Shown here piece by piece: positions 23,430 through 36,100 of a stretch of 64,000 bases of DNA. Within the stretch, counting starts at the first letter, position 1; the number at the start of each line of letters is the position of its first letter. Both the position numbers and the translations under genes were made by a program. This DNA is from Cricetomys ansorgei (Eukaryota; Chordata; Mammalia; Rodentia; Nesomyidae), in assembly GCA_026225945.1 (NCBI GenBank), contig JAMJFZ010001226.1:597001-661000 (forward strand), in the 5' to 3' direction. The notes beneath the pieces were generated by a model. It did not search any database. It was not told the DNA's origin and saw only the letters and a list, made by a program, of their open reading frames with translations.

Positions 23430-24245
23430 TAGAGGTTTTGTTTTGAGATACGTCTCACTATGTAGCCCTAGCTGTTCCGAAACTCACCATGTAGACCAGA
23501 GTGGCTTTGAATTTACAGAGATTCCCCTGCGTCTACCTCTCAGTGCTGGGGGTAAAGGCACGCACCACCACGCCTGGTCCCATTTTACCCTTTTTTAAAA
23601 AACAATTTTATGTCAGGCATAGCGGCACACCTCTTCAATCCCAGCACTCAGGAAGCAGAGGCAGGAGGATCTGTCAACATATCAAGTTCCAGGACAGCCA
23701 GGGCTACAGAGAAAGAAGACCTTGTCTAAAAGAACAAAATATATTGGGGGTGGGGGTCTTGTGCGGAAGAGGGTGTTGGATGGCCAGGGCTGGAGCTGCG
23801 GGTAGCTAGGAGTCACCTGTGTGGGTGCCGGGATCTGAACTTGTGTCTCTGGAGGAACAGCAGAACTCTTAACTAAGCTGAGTTTGCTTTTACCTTTTAT
23901 TTTTTAAAAACTTTTGTAGGGCTGGAGGGATGACTCAGCAATTAAGAGCACTGTCTGCCCTTCTGAAGGACCCAGTTAGGATCCTCACACCGGCATGGTG
24001 GCTCACAGACGGTTAAAACTCCATTTCCAAAGGATCCGACGTCCTTGTCTGGCTGTTGAGACGCAGCACTCCTGTGGCGTGTTTACATAAATGCCAGCGA
24101 GACCTTCACACATTAAGTTTAAGACAGGCATGGCTCACACCTCTAATCCCAGCGCTCGGGAGGCAGAGACGGGCGGATCTCTGTGAGTTCAAGGCCAGCC
24201 TGATCTACAGAGTGGGTTCCGGGACAGCCAGAGCTACACAGTGAG
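23430..24245. mobile_element. Cluster of four SINEs (B1, B1, B2, B1)
   Basis: B1 minus at 23430-23578, B1 plus at 23612-23735, B2 plus at 23918-24115 (GGGCTGGAGGGATGACTCAG) and B1 plus at 24120-24245. Each was recognised from family core motifs; boundaries are approximate. Confidence 0.75.
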
Positions 24246-25117
24246 ACCGTTTTAGTAAATATATAATATAAATAAGTAAATAGATAATCAATAAATGAAT
24301 TCAAATCTTTTAAATAGGAACTCTCAACTCCAGCAGCGTAAGCCTCAAGTGTCCCAGGCCTGAGGTCTTCTGAGTGACCTACAGTGTGTGATTAGCTGAG
24401 CATCTTGTTAAATACGGTTGTATTTACTGTTGCTTTGCACGGTATGCATTCCTTACCCTTCCTGTACCACGCCTAGAGGTTGGTGATTTTATGCGTATTT
24501 CCTTCTAGGAAGGATGAGTTCATTTTGGTTGGTACTCTCAGGGAGGGTTCTGGATTTTGTGAAGGTCTGGACTACAGGACAGACCACCTGGGCTGGTCCC
24601 ACCAAAGCTGGAATACCTTGAGCTCCAATTCCACGGGTTTCCTCTTCCTTGCTTAGTTTCCCACGTCAACTCTAGGCTCGTTTGCCTGGGATCACGCCAC
24701 GTAGCCCAGGCTGCTCTCGAACTCTCATCCCTCCAGCCACAGACTCCTGTGTGCACCGATCGCTGTGGCTGGTTCATTTCAGCGCAGCTCACTTTCTCCC
24801 TGAAGGAGATTTGCCAGCTATCACTTTTCCTTCAGGGCACGTTCAGCGAAGACCCTGCTCCACTATGGGGTGTTGTGGTTTCGTTCTGTTGCTTGACAAA
24901 ACACCCCGACCAAAAGCAACTTAGGGGAGGAAAGCGTTTATTGGGTTTACAATTCAGGATGCAGCCCATCGCTGAGGGAAGTCGGGGCAGGAACCGGAAG
25001 GTAGGCCTACACTGTATTGTGCAACTCTGAAGGAAACTGAGTTATGCTACAGTCTAGAGCGGACACTGACCCGTGATGCACAGCCCTGTTCCGTTTTGAG
25101 TTTATTTAAATGTCACT

Positions 25118-25318
25118 CTGGAGCCTGTAAGATGGCACAGTGGGTAAAGGTGCCTGCTGCCAAGCCTGAGGGCCTGAGTTCAATCCCCAAGGCTCACGTG
25201 TTAGGAGGAGAGAATTGACTTTTCCAAGGTTTCCTCTGACCTCCATGGGGCCGCCGTAGCTTGCATGCACCCCACCTCCTTCAATCAACAAATGCATGTA
25301 ATAAAAACTTTTAAAAAA
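25118..25318 (+). mobile_element. B3-type SINE
   Basis: The text GGTAAAGGTGCCTGCTGCCA followed by GAGTTCAATCCCC and a CTCTGACCTCCATG block matches the B3 pattern, with an A-rich end. Confidence 0.7.
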
Positions 25319-26649
25319 ATGAATTGTATTTAAATGTCACCAAAAATCCTCAGCTTGGATACGAGAATGGTACTTCTCCGGTGAGAGGCTACCCGGTCCT
25401 TCTGGTATGGTTTCTGTTGATGCAGGACCTGAACTTGGAAGGCCGCAGGGTTGCTCCCGAGTTCTTAAGTGGCTTGGGCTAGGGCCAAAGCCATTCTGCA
25501 TTCACCCTTCTAGAGTGTTTTCAATATTCCGGAGGCAAGAGGGAGGTTCCCGTTTCCACACATGCTCACTGGTGAAACGGAGTCCTACAGCACCCATAGC
25601 AACCAAAACCAGAGGCGTGAGGGCCAGGGGTTAAAATAGCCAGCTGGTTTGACCCTGTTTGTGTGTGCGTGGGGGGCGGTATTTGTTGATACTGGCCCTA
25701 TTTTATGGGAAACCATATATAGTGGGACTTCGCCAAGAAGTCTGTCCTGTGCAGCCTTCCTTATGATCGGATGCCGCTTGGACTTCTGGGAACAGCTTGG
25801 GATCTAAAAGAGGCAGTGGCCAGTTGACAGAGAGTAGGCAGGCTCTGGTTCATGTCAGAGGACAAGTTGGTAGGATGGTACAGTTAGTGGGATGGAAGAA
25901 GATACATGTTAGTTCAGTGTTCTCAGATGCTGCAGTTACAAGCTAGGACTCTGTTACAGTAACATTCGGTTAGAAGCGGCACTCCAGCCTAGGGCAAGAG
26001 AACAGTTTTCAGGGTAAAGAGAACAGGAAGACTCAGTTATGAGTGGAGCAGGGGGACCAGGAGTGAAGATTTCAGTTACAAAATAAGGAAACAGAGCTCA
26101 GTTACAACCATGTCTTTGGGAAAGGTGTTTGGCTGGTGGAAGGACCACCTGGTCCTTCTGATCTGAGGATGGGGAGGTAGATGCTGCTGCCATGGGAATA
26201 TGCCCAGTCTAAAGGTATTTGGGGCTGTTGAGATTGTGCTGGAGTCTGTTTTAGTTAGGGTTTCTATTGCTATGACAAAACTCCATGATCGAAAAGTAAG
26301 TTGGGGAGGAAAGGGTTTATTTGGCTCACACTTACACATTGCTGTTCATCACCAAAGGAAGTCAGGGCAGGAACCTGGAGGCAGGAGCAGATGCAGAGGC
26401 CATGGAGGAGTGCTGCTTAATGGATTGCTCCTCCTGGGTTGCTCAGCATACTTTCTTATAGAACCCAGGACACCAGCCCAGGGATTGCACCACCTACAGT
26501 GGGCTGGGCCCTCCTCCGTCAATCACTAATTAAGGAGATGCCTTACCACTGGATCTTATGGAGGTATTTTCTTAATTGGGGTTCCTTCCTCTCTCATGAC
26601 TCTAGCTTGTGTCAAGTTGACATAAAACCAGCCAGGACGGAGTCCCTTC

Positions 26650-27070
26650 CAGGACTCATGGTAACAGAAGCAGTGGTGGTCATATCAGGAGCTCTAGTTT
26701 CTGTGGAGGACATTGCCATTATCCAGGGTCTCTAGTGAAAGGGGCAATGGTCTCACTGGGCTGGGAGCCAAGGGGGACGCATCCTGCAGAAGAGGAATCT
26801 TAGAAGTGGTGGGGGCGCCATGGTTCTTTCAGAGACAAAGGTGTCCTCAGGAAGTGTGCTGGGGACTCTGGCTGGCACAGATGTTGTGGGTGATGCAGCA
26901 ACCTCGGAGGTAGAAATGGAAGCTGTTGTGGTCTCAGAGTTTGGCGGAAACGTGGTGTACGCAGATGTTACCATGGAGAAAGTGGGAGGGTGTTTCGAGG
27001 ACGTTTTTACAGAGGCCACTGTAGATTCAGAGGTTCAGGCAGTTTCCAAGGTTGAGGGAAAGAAGAATCC
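26650..27070 (-). pseudogene. Decayed mucin-like segment
   Basis: On the minus strand one frame (about 27040-26755) is unusually rich in Ser, Thr and Pro, with stretches such as TFSMVTSAYTTFPPNSETTT and TSEVAASPTTSVPARVPS. After a stop the Ser/Thr bias continues in another frame to about 26660 (MAMSSTETRAP). This looks like part of a frameshifted mucin repeat exon between Mucl3 and Muc21. I see no signal-peptide exon, PWE motif, membrane helix or tail nearby. A repeat insertion abuts its 3' side. It could also be chance composition. Confidence 0.4.
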
Positions 27071-27571
27071 CTAGAGTGATGGGGGAGCAGAGCCGCTGAC
27101 AGTGAGTGGTTTTTTGTGCATTTGGCTTGGCTATTAGAGAGAAACCCAGGTTGTCCGTCTGTGATAGGGCAAAAACTGAGAAGATCTCATGCTGGGAGAA
27201 GGGAACTCGGAACCACAAGGCAATTCTGTTTGGGTCGGGGTTGGGGGCCAAGTTCCACCCACAAGGTACAGCTCTGGAGAAGGAAAGGCTGCAGGCTGAC
27301 AAACTGGAGCCTAGCTCCAGCCCCTGCCCTCTGGGTCTTGGGCACTCCAAGCTCCTGCTGGGACCTCTGGGAGGTCTAAGGACACAGGCATGCAGAAAGG
27401 GAGTGTATTCCCTCCAGACATGCTCATCAGGCTCATGTGGGCCCAGCCCAGAACTCATTAAAGGACGCCACTGTGGATTTCACAGTAATAATTAGTGAGG
27501 AGAAACATGAGCTCCCAGAGGAACAATACTCAGTTGGACAGTTGGGTGGTTAGTCTCTCGGGGAAAAGGTT

Positions 27572-27660
27572 TCTTTCCTTTCTTCCTTCCCTCCTTCCTT
27601 CCTTCCTTCCCTCCTTCCCTCCCTCCCTCCCTCCCTTCCTTCCTTCCTTCCTTCCTTTCC
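27572..27660. repeat. (CCTT/CCCT)n polypyrimidine tract
   Basis: About 90 bases of pure pyrimidine on the plus strand in 4-bp periodicity. Confidence 0.95.
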
Positions 27661-28444
27661 ATCTTTACCCCCCCCCATTTCTTTTAAAATTAGATTGGAG
27701 GAACTTATTGTCTAGACTGGAGGAATTCAAGGTCAGGGCTGGGGCTAAGGGGTTTAGCATCCCCCCCTCCCAGGGTCACATCTGTCTGTGGGTACAGCTA
27801 TGCTGAGTCACATCTGCCCAGACAACTGAAACCCCACATCCTTCTCCGTTTCTTCCAGGGCTTCCTCCCTGCCATAGGCTTCACAAGGGACCTAAATCTG
27901 GGTCCCTTCTGGCTCCTGAGATACCTTTTTCTGAAGCCTAGCTTCCATCCTGCCCCCAGCAGAGCCTGTCCCCTGATGGGACATCCAGAGACTTTCCGGC
28001 CAGAAGCAATCCAGATAATTCAGGATCATCCACACCAGGTCTGGGATTACTGACCTTGATGGGCTTCCTGATAGACAGAAATGGGGAGAGGAACATGGCA
28101 AATAATGACCCATGACCCTGCTGTCTGCTTAAGGTTGGAGTCTGGCTGGAAGGCCTGTGGCACTCTGGAGTGCCTGGTCAGCCACCTTCCTCCAGGGTCA
28201 GCGGACACCAAGGTTATGTGATGGGCAAGGTTCTGTGGGACTCACACATAATTTTGGCATCTTAAGAGAGACATGGCTGCTCATAAATACTGGTTAAATT
28301 GAGCAGATTATTGAATTCGCAGAGCACTTCCTGTGATAACTCTTGTAGAAGTCTTTCAGTATTCCTGTGTTCGTGTCTCAGGCAGGAACCTTGTCCTGTG
28401 TCTTTATATCAACAGGCTATTTATAATGGATGTTTTAAAATACT

Positions 28445-28834
28445 GCTCATGGGTCTCGAGAGATGACTCTGTAGTCAAGAGCGTGCACTGCTCTCACAGA
28501 ACTCCTGAATTTGGTTCCCAACACCCATACTAGGTTAACAACCTCCTGTCACCCCAGCGCCAGGAGGATCTGACACCCTCTTCTGGCCTCTGTGGGCAAC
28601 TACATCACACCACACACACACTACATACACACACACACACACACACACATACACACACGCACACACACGCACATACACGCACGCACACACACATACACAC
28701 ACACACATACACACACACACACAAACACACACACATACACACAAACACATACACACACATGCACGCACACGCACACACACATATACACATACACACACAC
28801 ATGCACACATACACACACATGCACACACACACAT

Positions 28835-28882
<48 letters not shown>

Positions 28883-28890
28883 GCACACAC
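28445..28890 (+). mobile_element. B2 SINE with expanded (CA)n tail
   Basis: The B2 body (GTCTCGAGAGATGACTCTG head, CTTCTGGCCTCTGTGGGCA block) is at 28445-28605. It is followed by about 280 bases of CA repeat. Confidence 0.8.
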
Positions 28891-29182
28891 TTAAAATCTA
28901 AGAAAGTACAGAACAAACCTTTTCTTATTGATAGTGAATTCCCTGCCCGCTCGTGTTTGCCACCATGCAAATAAATTCACAGTAAACTGAACTGAGTTTC
29001 TGCCTAAACCCAGGAATGGCCATTTTAGAAACAGTAGACATTCTGTCTCCTCTCTCTGGACTCCTGTCCTGCCCCCCAACCTCTCCTGTCCAGGGTCACC
29101 CGTAAGGCCACAGAACCGGGGACATGAGTCAGTTCTCCCGTCCGAGAGTCCACGGAGTCTGTATTTTACAAATGCATCACTC

Positions 29183-29188
29183 TTTATT
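29183..29188 (-). terminator. Mucl3: Candidate poly(A) signal of Mucl3
   Basis: TTTATT reads AATAAA on the gene strand, about 950 bases past the stop codon. I saw no better hexamer closer in, but the long 3' UTR makes the assignment tentative. Confidence 0.4.
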
Positions 29189-30135
29189 ACAGAGCAGTCC
29201 CAGGTAAAGGGAATGTGACGTGTTGGAAAGAAAGTCCCCAGAGCACTCAGGTTAGCTCCCTGTAAGGAAGAAAATCAGACTGTGGAGGGAGAGTGAGCAA
29301 GGGGGAGAAGATGGTGACTCCTGTAAGAGAAAACCAGCACTGGCTTTTGAGGAAAACACAGGAATACAATTGCTGAGTGGAAGCACCACCGGGAAGGTTG
29401 GGGATGAGGCTGGGTGGGTGAAGGCAAACGTAAGCCCCTCTGTGTGTACCCCCTGATTAACAGAAATCCCACCACAGACATCCAGAAAACCAAGGGACTC
29501 ATAAAGGAAGAGAGAAGAGCTGCAGGGTGGTGGAGTTTTGGGACCTTTTGCAAGGAGGGGGTGGAGGTCTTTCTGTCTCCAGGCAACGGAGAGAATGGGA
29601 AAGAAAACAGGTCCATCTTCTTTCATCCTTGGGCGCTTTCTTAAATTAAAAATAAAATCAAATCTAGTATCTCAGGAATTCAGAAGTCTGCACCTTAAGT
29701 GGGGGTAGACAAGATCACTATGTCTCAGTTGTTAAACCTGGGCACCTGCTCCACCCCTCCTGCCTCCCAGGACCCTGCTTTACTCTTGGGGTGCCATCTT
29801 CTGAGGCACCTGTGTCTCGGGTAGCCATGCTCCTCTCAGAACTCGGGGTCCTGTTCTGGTCCCACCCCGCTGTCCATCAATGTCTTCTTCCCACCACTTC
29901 CTACGGAGAGCGCTTGCGTTCCTCGAACGGTCTTCTCTTTCCTCCAAACGTACATCCGCCACCCTCACCACCTCGTTCCCCAACTAGTCAGTTAGGAACA
30001 TGGCCGACGGGGGTTATGGCTGCTGCCTGTCAGTGTTTGCTGCCCTTTCGACGTCTGAAAGTTGGGAGTCATGAGTCTCATTCACCTTCCAGGAAAGGGG
30101 CAAAGCCTGGAAGAGCTGGGATGTCGGTCTCAAGA

Positions 30136-33100
30136 TCACCGGGGGGAGGGGATCTGGCTTGGTTTCAAATTCTGCTGCTCCATCAGGTAGACAGGGTAGG
30201 AATTGCGGCCCCCTCTGTCCTCAGTGTCCCCGGTGTCCTCTGTGTTCTGGGTCTGTGCGTGGCGTGCTCGAGATGCACAGAAGATCTGAGACAACAGACA
30301 AAGGAATAAGACCACTGCCCTCCCTTCGGTTGATTCCCTCCTCCACCCTTGGGCTTTTCTCCCTGTCTCTGCATCTTTGCTTTGCTCCTTGTCCAAGATT
30401 TCAACCAAGCCTTGGTCCACATTCCAGACCTGGATCCCACCTGCAACCCCCCTCTGCCCGATCCACCTTGACCTTAGGTCCCCACCCTCGCACGGGAGAC
30501 TACTACCAACTCCCAAAGTTTCTCCCATACCCATTCCTTCTCAGCCACAGCCTTCCAGTGTTCACATCTTACTGTTTTCACATTCTACCCCAGCTCATCA
30601 TTCCCTCTAACTCTGACCCCCTAATCTCTCCTCAATCTCTGTCTCTGTCTGTCTCTCTCCACCTCCACCACCACCACCCATGCATCCACCAATACCCTTA
30701 CCAAAAAGATCAGGCCAAGGGAAATCAGCAGAACAATCACGGCCACGAGGATCACAATCACTATAGCCCATGCAGGGAATGAATTGTTCTCCCCGCTGGC
30801 CCCGGCAGCGTGGAGGCCTCCAGGCGAGCTCTGGGTATTCTGCTGGGTGTGGCTCTTACTCTCTGGAGCTTCTGACGTGATAGGTCTCAGGTTCATCCTA
30901 GATGTCAGAGAGCCGATGATGGGTCCTTGGTGCGTGGTCTCAGTTTTCTGGACATGAGAGAGAGAAGTAGACTTGTCTTCTGTAGCCTTGACTGGAGGTC
31001 GTGTGGTCTCTGAAATTGCTGTTGTTTTCTCTGGGTTTCTGGTGGCTTTTATGGTCTTACTGACTACTGTGGTTTCACGCCAGGATACTATGGGAGTTCC
31101 TGAGACTTTTGTGGCTTTCTGGGCTGATGCCGTCTCTTCTGGGTGTTCTGTAGATGTTGCTGAGACTCGTGTCATCTTTTCATTGGCTGATGTGGTACCA
31201 TGTTGGACTCGTGTGGTCCTCTCATTGGTTGATATGGTCACTCTTTCATACTCAGTGGGAGTTGCTTGAGATCTTGTGGTCCTCTCATTGGCTGATATAT
31301 TTTCTCCTTTATGTTCTGTGGGCGTTGCTTGGGATCTTGTGGTCCTTTCATTGGCTGATATATTTTCTCCTTTATGTTCTGTGGGAGTTGCTTGGGATCT
31401 TGTGGTCCCCTCATTGGCTGATATATTTTCTCCTTTATGTTCTGTGGGCGTTGCTTGGGATCTTGTGGTCCCCTCATTGGCTGATATATTTTCTCCTTTA
31501 TGTTCTGTGGGCGTTGCTTGAGATGGTGTGGTCCTTTCATTGGCTGATACATTTTCTCCTTTATGTTCTGTGGGCGTTGCTTGAGATGGTGTGGTCCTCT
31601 CATTGGCTGATACATTTTCTCCTTTATGTTCTGTGGGCGTTGCTTGAGATGGTGTGGTCCTCTCATTGGCTGATACATTTTCTCCTTTATGTTCTGTGAG
31701 TATTGCTTGAGATCTTGTGGTCCTCTCATTGGCCGATGTGCTCTCTTTGGTGTGTTCTGTAATCATTTGGACCGGCTTGTCTGTGGCAAATGGAGTCTTG
31801 TTAGTTTCAGCTCCTGGTATTGCTGTGGTCCTTGGAGTCTGATATGAAACTCTTGGGGCTTCTGTGGATTTTTCTGAGGAAGATGTGGTGGTTCTGTTGA
31901 GCTCTGAGTCACGTGAAGGAATTGTGGGCTTATGTGAGGTGGTCCTTGACTTGGTGCTGGTCTCCACAGGTCTCGCTGGTGTACCTGAGTTCCTCGTTAC
32001 TCTGGTTTTGCTTGTTGTAGACTTACAAGTTGTTCTTTGCTTGGGAGCTGAGGTTGGAGGTCTTCCATCTGATACTTTCTCTGTATTTTTGGATTTGGAG
32101 TCCCCGGCAGAGCGTCCATTTCGGACCGCTGGGTCGTTTCTTTGGCTGCTGACATTCTTTCCCAAAGCGGGAGACCTTTCATGATGAACAGTGATGTTTT
32201 GGTGGTCTGTGGAGTTGTCTATAGGTTTGTGAGCTGGCTTAGCAAGACGTGTAGAATTGCACTGCTTTTTGGGCTTCTGGGTTGTGGTAGACTTAGGGAG
32301 TCCCGGAGGTTGTTGTCCTGACTTCAGATCAATGTGGTCAGGGGGAACCCTATGAGTAAGGCCTGGGGTAAGTGGGAGTAGATGATCAGATCTTGAAGGT
32401 TCACCAGTCTTCTGAAGGTCTTGAAATGTGTTAGCATCTGTGGAGAGAGAGAGAGACAGATAAGGAACGTTCCTACCTTCTTGCCTGCCCCAGGGATGCG
32501 CAGCTGATTCCTAAGGAAGTATCATTAGAACACCACACGGTTTGACCCCATTCTCACCTCTAGCTGCTGAACTTTTGCTCAGACTGTACTTTCCCACATC
32601 CATCCCTCAACTTTCAGCCATCTGGCATCTTCTCTGGTTCCGCTAGCCCAGTGGTTCTCCACCTCCCTGATGCTACGACCCTTTCATGTAGTTCCTCGTG
32701 TTGTGATGACACAAAATCATAAAATTATTTTCGTTGCTACTTCGTGACTGTGATTTTGCTACTGTTAGGATGCGTAATGTAAATATCTGATGTGCAGATG
32801 GTCTTAGAGGATCTCTGTAAAAGGGTCGTTTGACCTCCAAAGGGGTCCGACCCACAGATTGAGAACCTCTGCTCTAAGCAGATACGATTTAGAGTCATCT
32901 CTCGTTGGTTGATATGGTCTCTCTCTCATCCCCGAGGGCATTGCTTGGAGTCTTGTGCTCCTCCCATTGCCTGACATATTCTCAATCGCAAACATCTTTA
33001 TTAACACCTCCCATTACCTTCCTCTTGCTTGAGTGCCTGTCAACATCTCCTTCCTACCACGCCTATCCAAGTATAAGGTTTCAAGAGCAGGGATTGGCTG

Positions 33101-36100
33101 GTATTTTGCTGTCGGCTGTCCCTTTGGAGCTCATGTACTCATAGACTAGAACTCCCTTTGCATGGAACATTGAGAGGAAAAGGAATCCATAGAAGAATCT
33201 TTGTCTTCCTGGAACATTCCAACTCCATCCCGAATGTGACAGTGTGAGAAACTGAGGCAAACTTCTGGCAGAACTTTCCAAATGGAAAGGCTGTAAGAAG
33301 AGGCTAAGATGGAAGAGCCTTGGGGAGGAAAATGGGAAACCTCCGTTTTGGTGATGAAGTTTGGTCTGAGTGGAGGAGGTGGATATAGTTGTTCAGCTTC
33401 TCACTGGAGTGTAGTCATCCCACATTGGGTCCCCCTCTTTGTACACATGTCTGGGAACAGAGGGACGTGATTCTTTTGACAGGAAAGGGTCCCTCCTTGC
33501 AGGTGCTGACAGTGGTGAGCAAGGCAGCTGGATTCTGGGAGGGGTTCTGTTTAGGGACAGGGCGTGAAGGAAAACACCCGTATCAGTAGACAGATATGGG
33601 CCTTAACTCAGTGAGGGAGAAAAAAAAAAACTGGATAGGGACAGAGGATGTGTCTCTGATTCTGGCCAGAGGAATGAGGGCCGGGAGCGTGCCGGGGAGT
33701 AAAGATAAGACTTAACTGAGATTTTCAGGACTGTTTGCTCAGGTGGTACCCAGAATCTGTACCCATTCCCAGTCACGGGAAACTGAGCTCCACCCACCTC
33801 TCCACTGATGAGGAGAGCGGGGGCCGGGAGTTCAGCCCTAGGGAGAAGCAGGGGAAGATGGGACAGCAAGGTGTGGGGGAGCAGAGGACCCCAAGACTCA
33901 CGAGGGAACTGAGTCTACGGGGCAAGGAAGCAGCATGCCGCTTACGTGTTTGTTGACTTAATCTTTTCCGCAAACCACGACGTGGGAGTCGTAACCTTCC
34001 ATTTGCACGGGGGTGGAGGAGATTGAGAGTCTAACTAACGGGCATGGCCAGCTTCTGCTGCGCTCCGTGCAACATGAAAGGGTCGACAGACCCACAGAGT
34101 GAACAAATGAGCCAGCAGCGGCAGAGAGTGGCGAATTCCCCTGGCCTTGCAGTCAAGGCTCAAGGGTGAGGGCTAAGCTTTGTCCTCACCACCTCAATGC
34201 TCGGAAGCTCAGAATAGCAGCTTCCCCGTAGCAGGCAACTTCATACTTACTGAATTGTCAGAGGAAGCAAAGATCTGAGACTGTTGAACAGTCTTTAGAA
34301 AGCTCACCGCCTTCCACTACGCACAGTAAGAAAAACAAAAGAACAAATACATTTGTGACTTCCAAAGTTGGAAGACCCTGCATCACACCCACTGTGCTAA
34401 GTCACTGACTTCCCAAGAGGGAAACACAGGGACTGTAGCACAGTAGCTAGAGCCCAGCCTGTTCCCTATCGCCTGCCCACCACTGTAGCCCCAGCCTGTT
34501 CCCTATCCCCTGCCCACCACTGTAGCCCCAGCCTGTTCCCTATCCCCTGCCTACCACTATAGCCCCAGCCTGTTCCCTATCCCCTGCCTACCACTGTAGC
34601 CCCAGCCTGTTCCCTATCCCCTGCCTACCACTGTAGCCCCAGCCTGTTCCCTGTCCCCTACCCATCACTGTAGCCCCAGCCTGTTCCCTATCCCCTGCCT
34701 AGCACTGTAGCTACAGCCCTGTTCCCTGTCCCCTGCCCACCACTGTAGCCCCAGCCTGTTCCCTGTCCCCTGCCTACCACTGTAGCTACAGCCCTGTTCC
34801 CTATCCCCTGCCTACCACTGTAGCCCCAGCCTGTTCCCTATCCCCTGCCTAGCACTGTAGCTACAGCCCTGTTCCCTATCCCCTGCCTACCACTGTAGCC
34901 CCAGCCTGTTCCCTATCCCCTGCCTAGCACTGTAGCTACAGCCCTGTTCCCTATCCCCTGCCTACCACTGTAGCCCCAGCCTGTTCCCTGTCCCCTGCCT
35001 ACCACTGTAGCTACAGCCCTGTTCCCTATCTCCTGCCTACCACTGTAGCCCTAGCCCTGTTCCTTATCCCCTGCCCACCACTGTAGCCCCAGCCTGTTCC
35101 CTATCCCCTGCCCACCACTGTAGCCCCAGCCTGTTCCCTATCCCCTGCCTACCCCTGTAGCTACAGCCCCAGCCCTGTTCCCTATCCCCTGCTTGAGCTC
35201 CCCTGCTGTGATTTAATCTGGTATTGACCCTGTAATTCTGAGACTTCCTCAAGCAGGCTCTGGAGTTTTGCACTCTCCCTGAGTCTGGGGACCAACAGGT
35301 CCTGTGGACAGATGCTGGACCACGCCAGAACAGTGTTCCAGGGGGCTTCACCCACCTGGGTGACCCTCTTCTCTCCCTCCCTTGACTTCAATCTCTGCTG
35401 TACACAGCCACATGCCCAGCCCTGGCCCACACCTAGACTCTATCCCTCCCTACCTCACCAGCTCACTCAGATGTACCCGTGAACCCTCCATCATCTCCCT
35501 CCATCCTGTCCTGCCAAGCTCGAAGGGCCTTCCTTCCCTGACCAAGTTCCCTACTCGAGCCGCACCCTGCCTTTTCCAGGTGGTCACTATGGTAAGTTTG
35601 CCCCCTGGCATCCCCTACAGGGATGGACTTCAACTGACAGGGGAAGAGAAGCAGGAAGCTCAGAAGTGGGGAAGTCGAGGCCAGCTGTAGTGCTCTGTTG
35701 CAGAACCCTCTGGGAGGAGCACAGCATCATTAGGTCAGGGTGCCAACACAGCACGCTGTGGAGGTCGGTCAGAGGCGCTGAAATGCTCTCAGCTCCCAGC
35801 CCTGCCATCCCCTGGGAACCCAGCGAGACCCTGAGCTCAGGGCAGGACCCCTCGCCTACTTTCACCCTATTTGGATCCTACTGGAAAAAGACTCAGCTTG
35901 CTATGCCCCAGAAGCTTCCAGAAGCACCCCTCCCACCTCTCTGGTTTGGGGTCTCACGTCTGTTAGAGATGCGGGAGCTCTGCATTTTTGTCTACATGAA
36001 GACACTTCTGCAGATGCCCGGAGCCCCTCAAACTGCCCCTGCGTTCGGCATCTCCGCTCCTTGGTGCTATCCCAGCACCGTCGGTTAACTTAGCGATGCC

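Larger units (their letters stand above)
21200..26640. other. Intergenic region with many interspersed repeats
   Basis: No gene recognised. Copies of one rodent interspersed repeat, recognised by a head like GGTTTCTATTGCTATGACAA and by GGAAGTCAGGGCAGGAACC, lie near 21475-21850, 24870-25010 and 26248-26640. I do not name the family. B1, B2 and B3 SINEs fill much of the rest. Confidence 0.55.
27070..29170. other. Intergenic region between mucin remnant and Mucl3
   Basis: No gene recognised. It has a (CCTT)n tract at 27572-27660, a B2 with a long CA array at 28445-28890, and otherwise unremarkable sequence. Confidence 0.55.

Noticed and set aside
31154..31699. Plus-strand frame with HWLIYFLLYVLWALLGI repeats resembling a multi-pass membrane protein
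   Set aside because: It is the antisense shadow of the 63-bp coding repeat of Mucl3.
34443..35195. CRISPR-like regular repeat array
   Set aside because: Units are directly adjacent without unique spacers, in a mammalian intron; it is a minisatellite.
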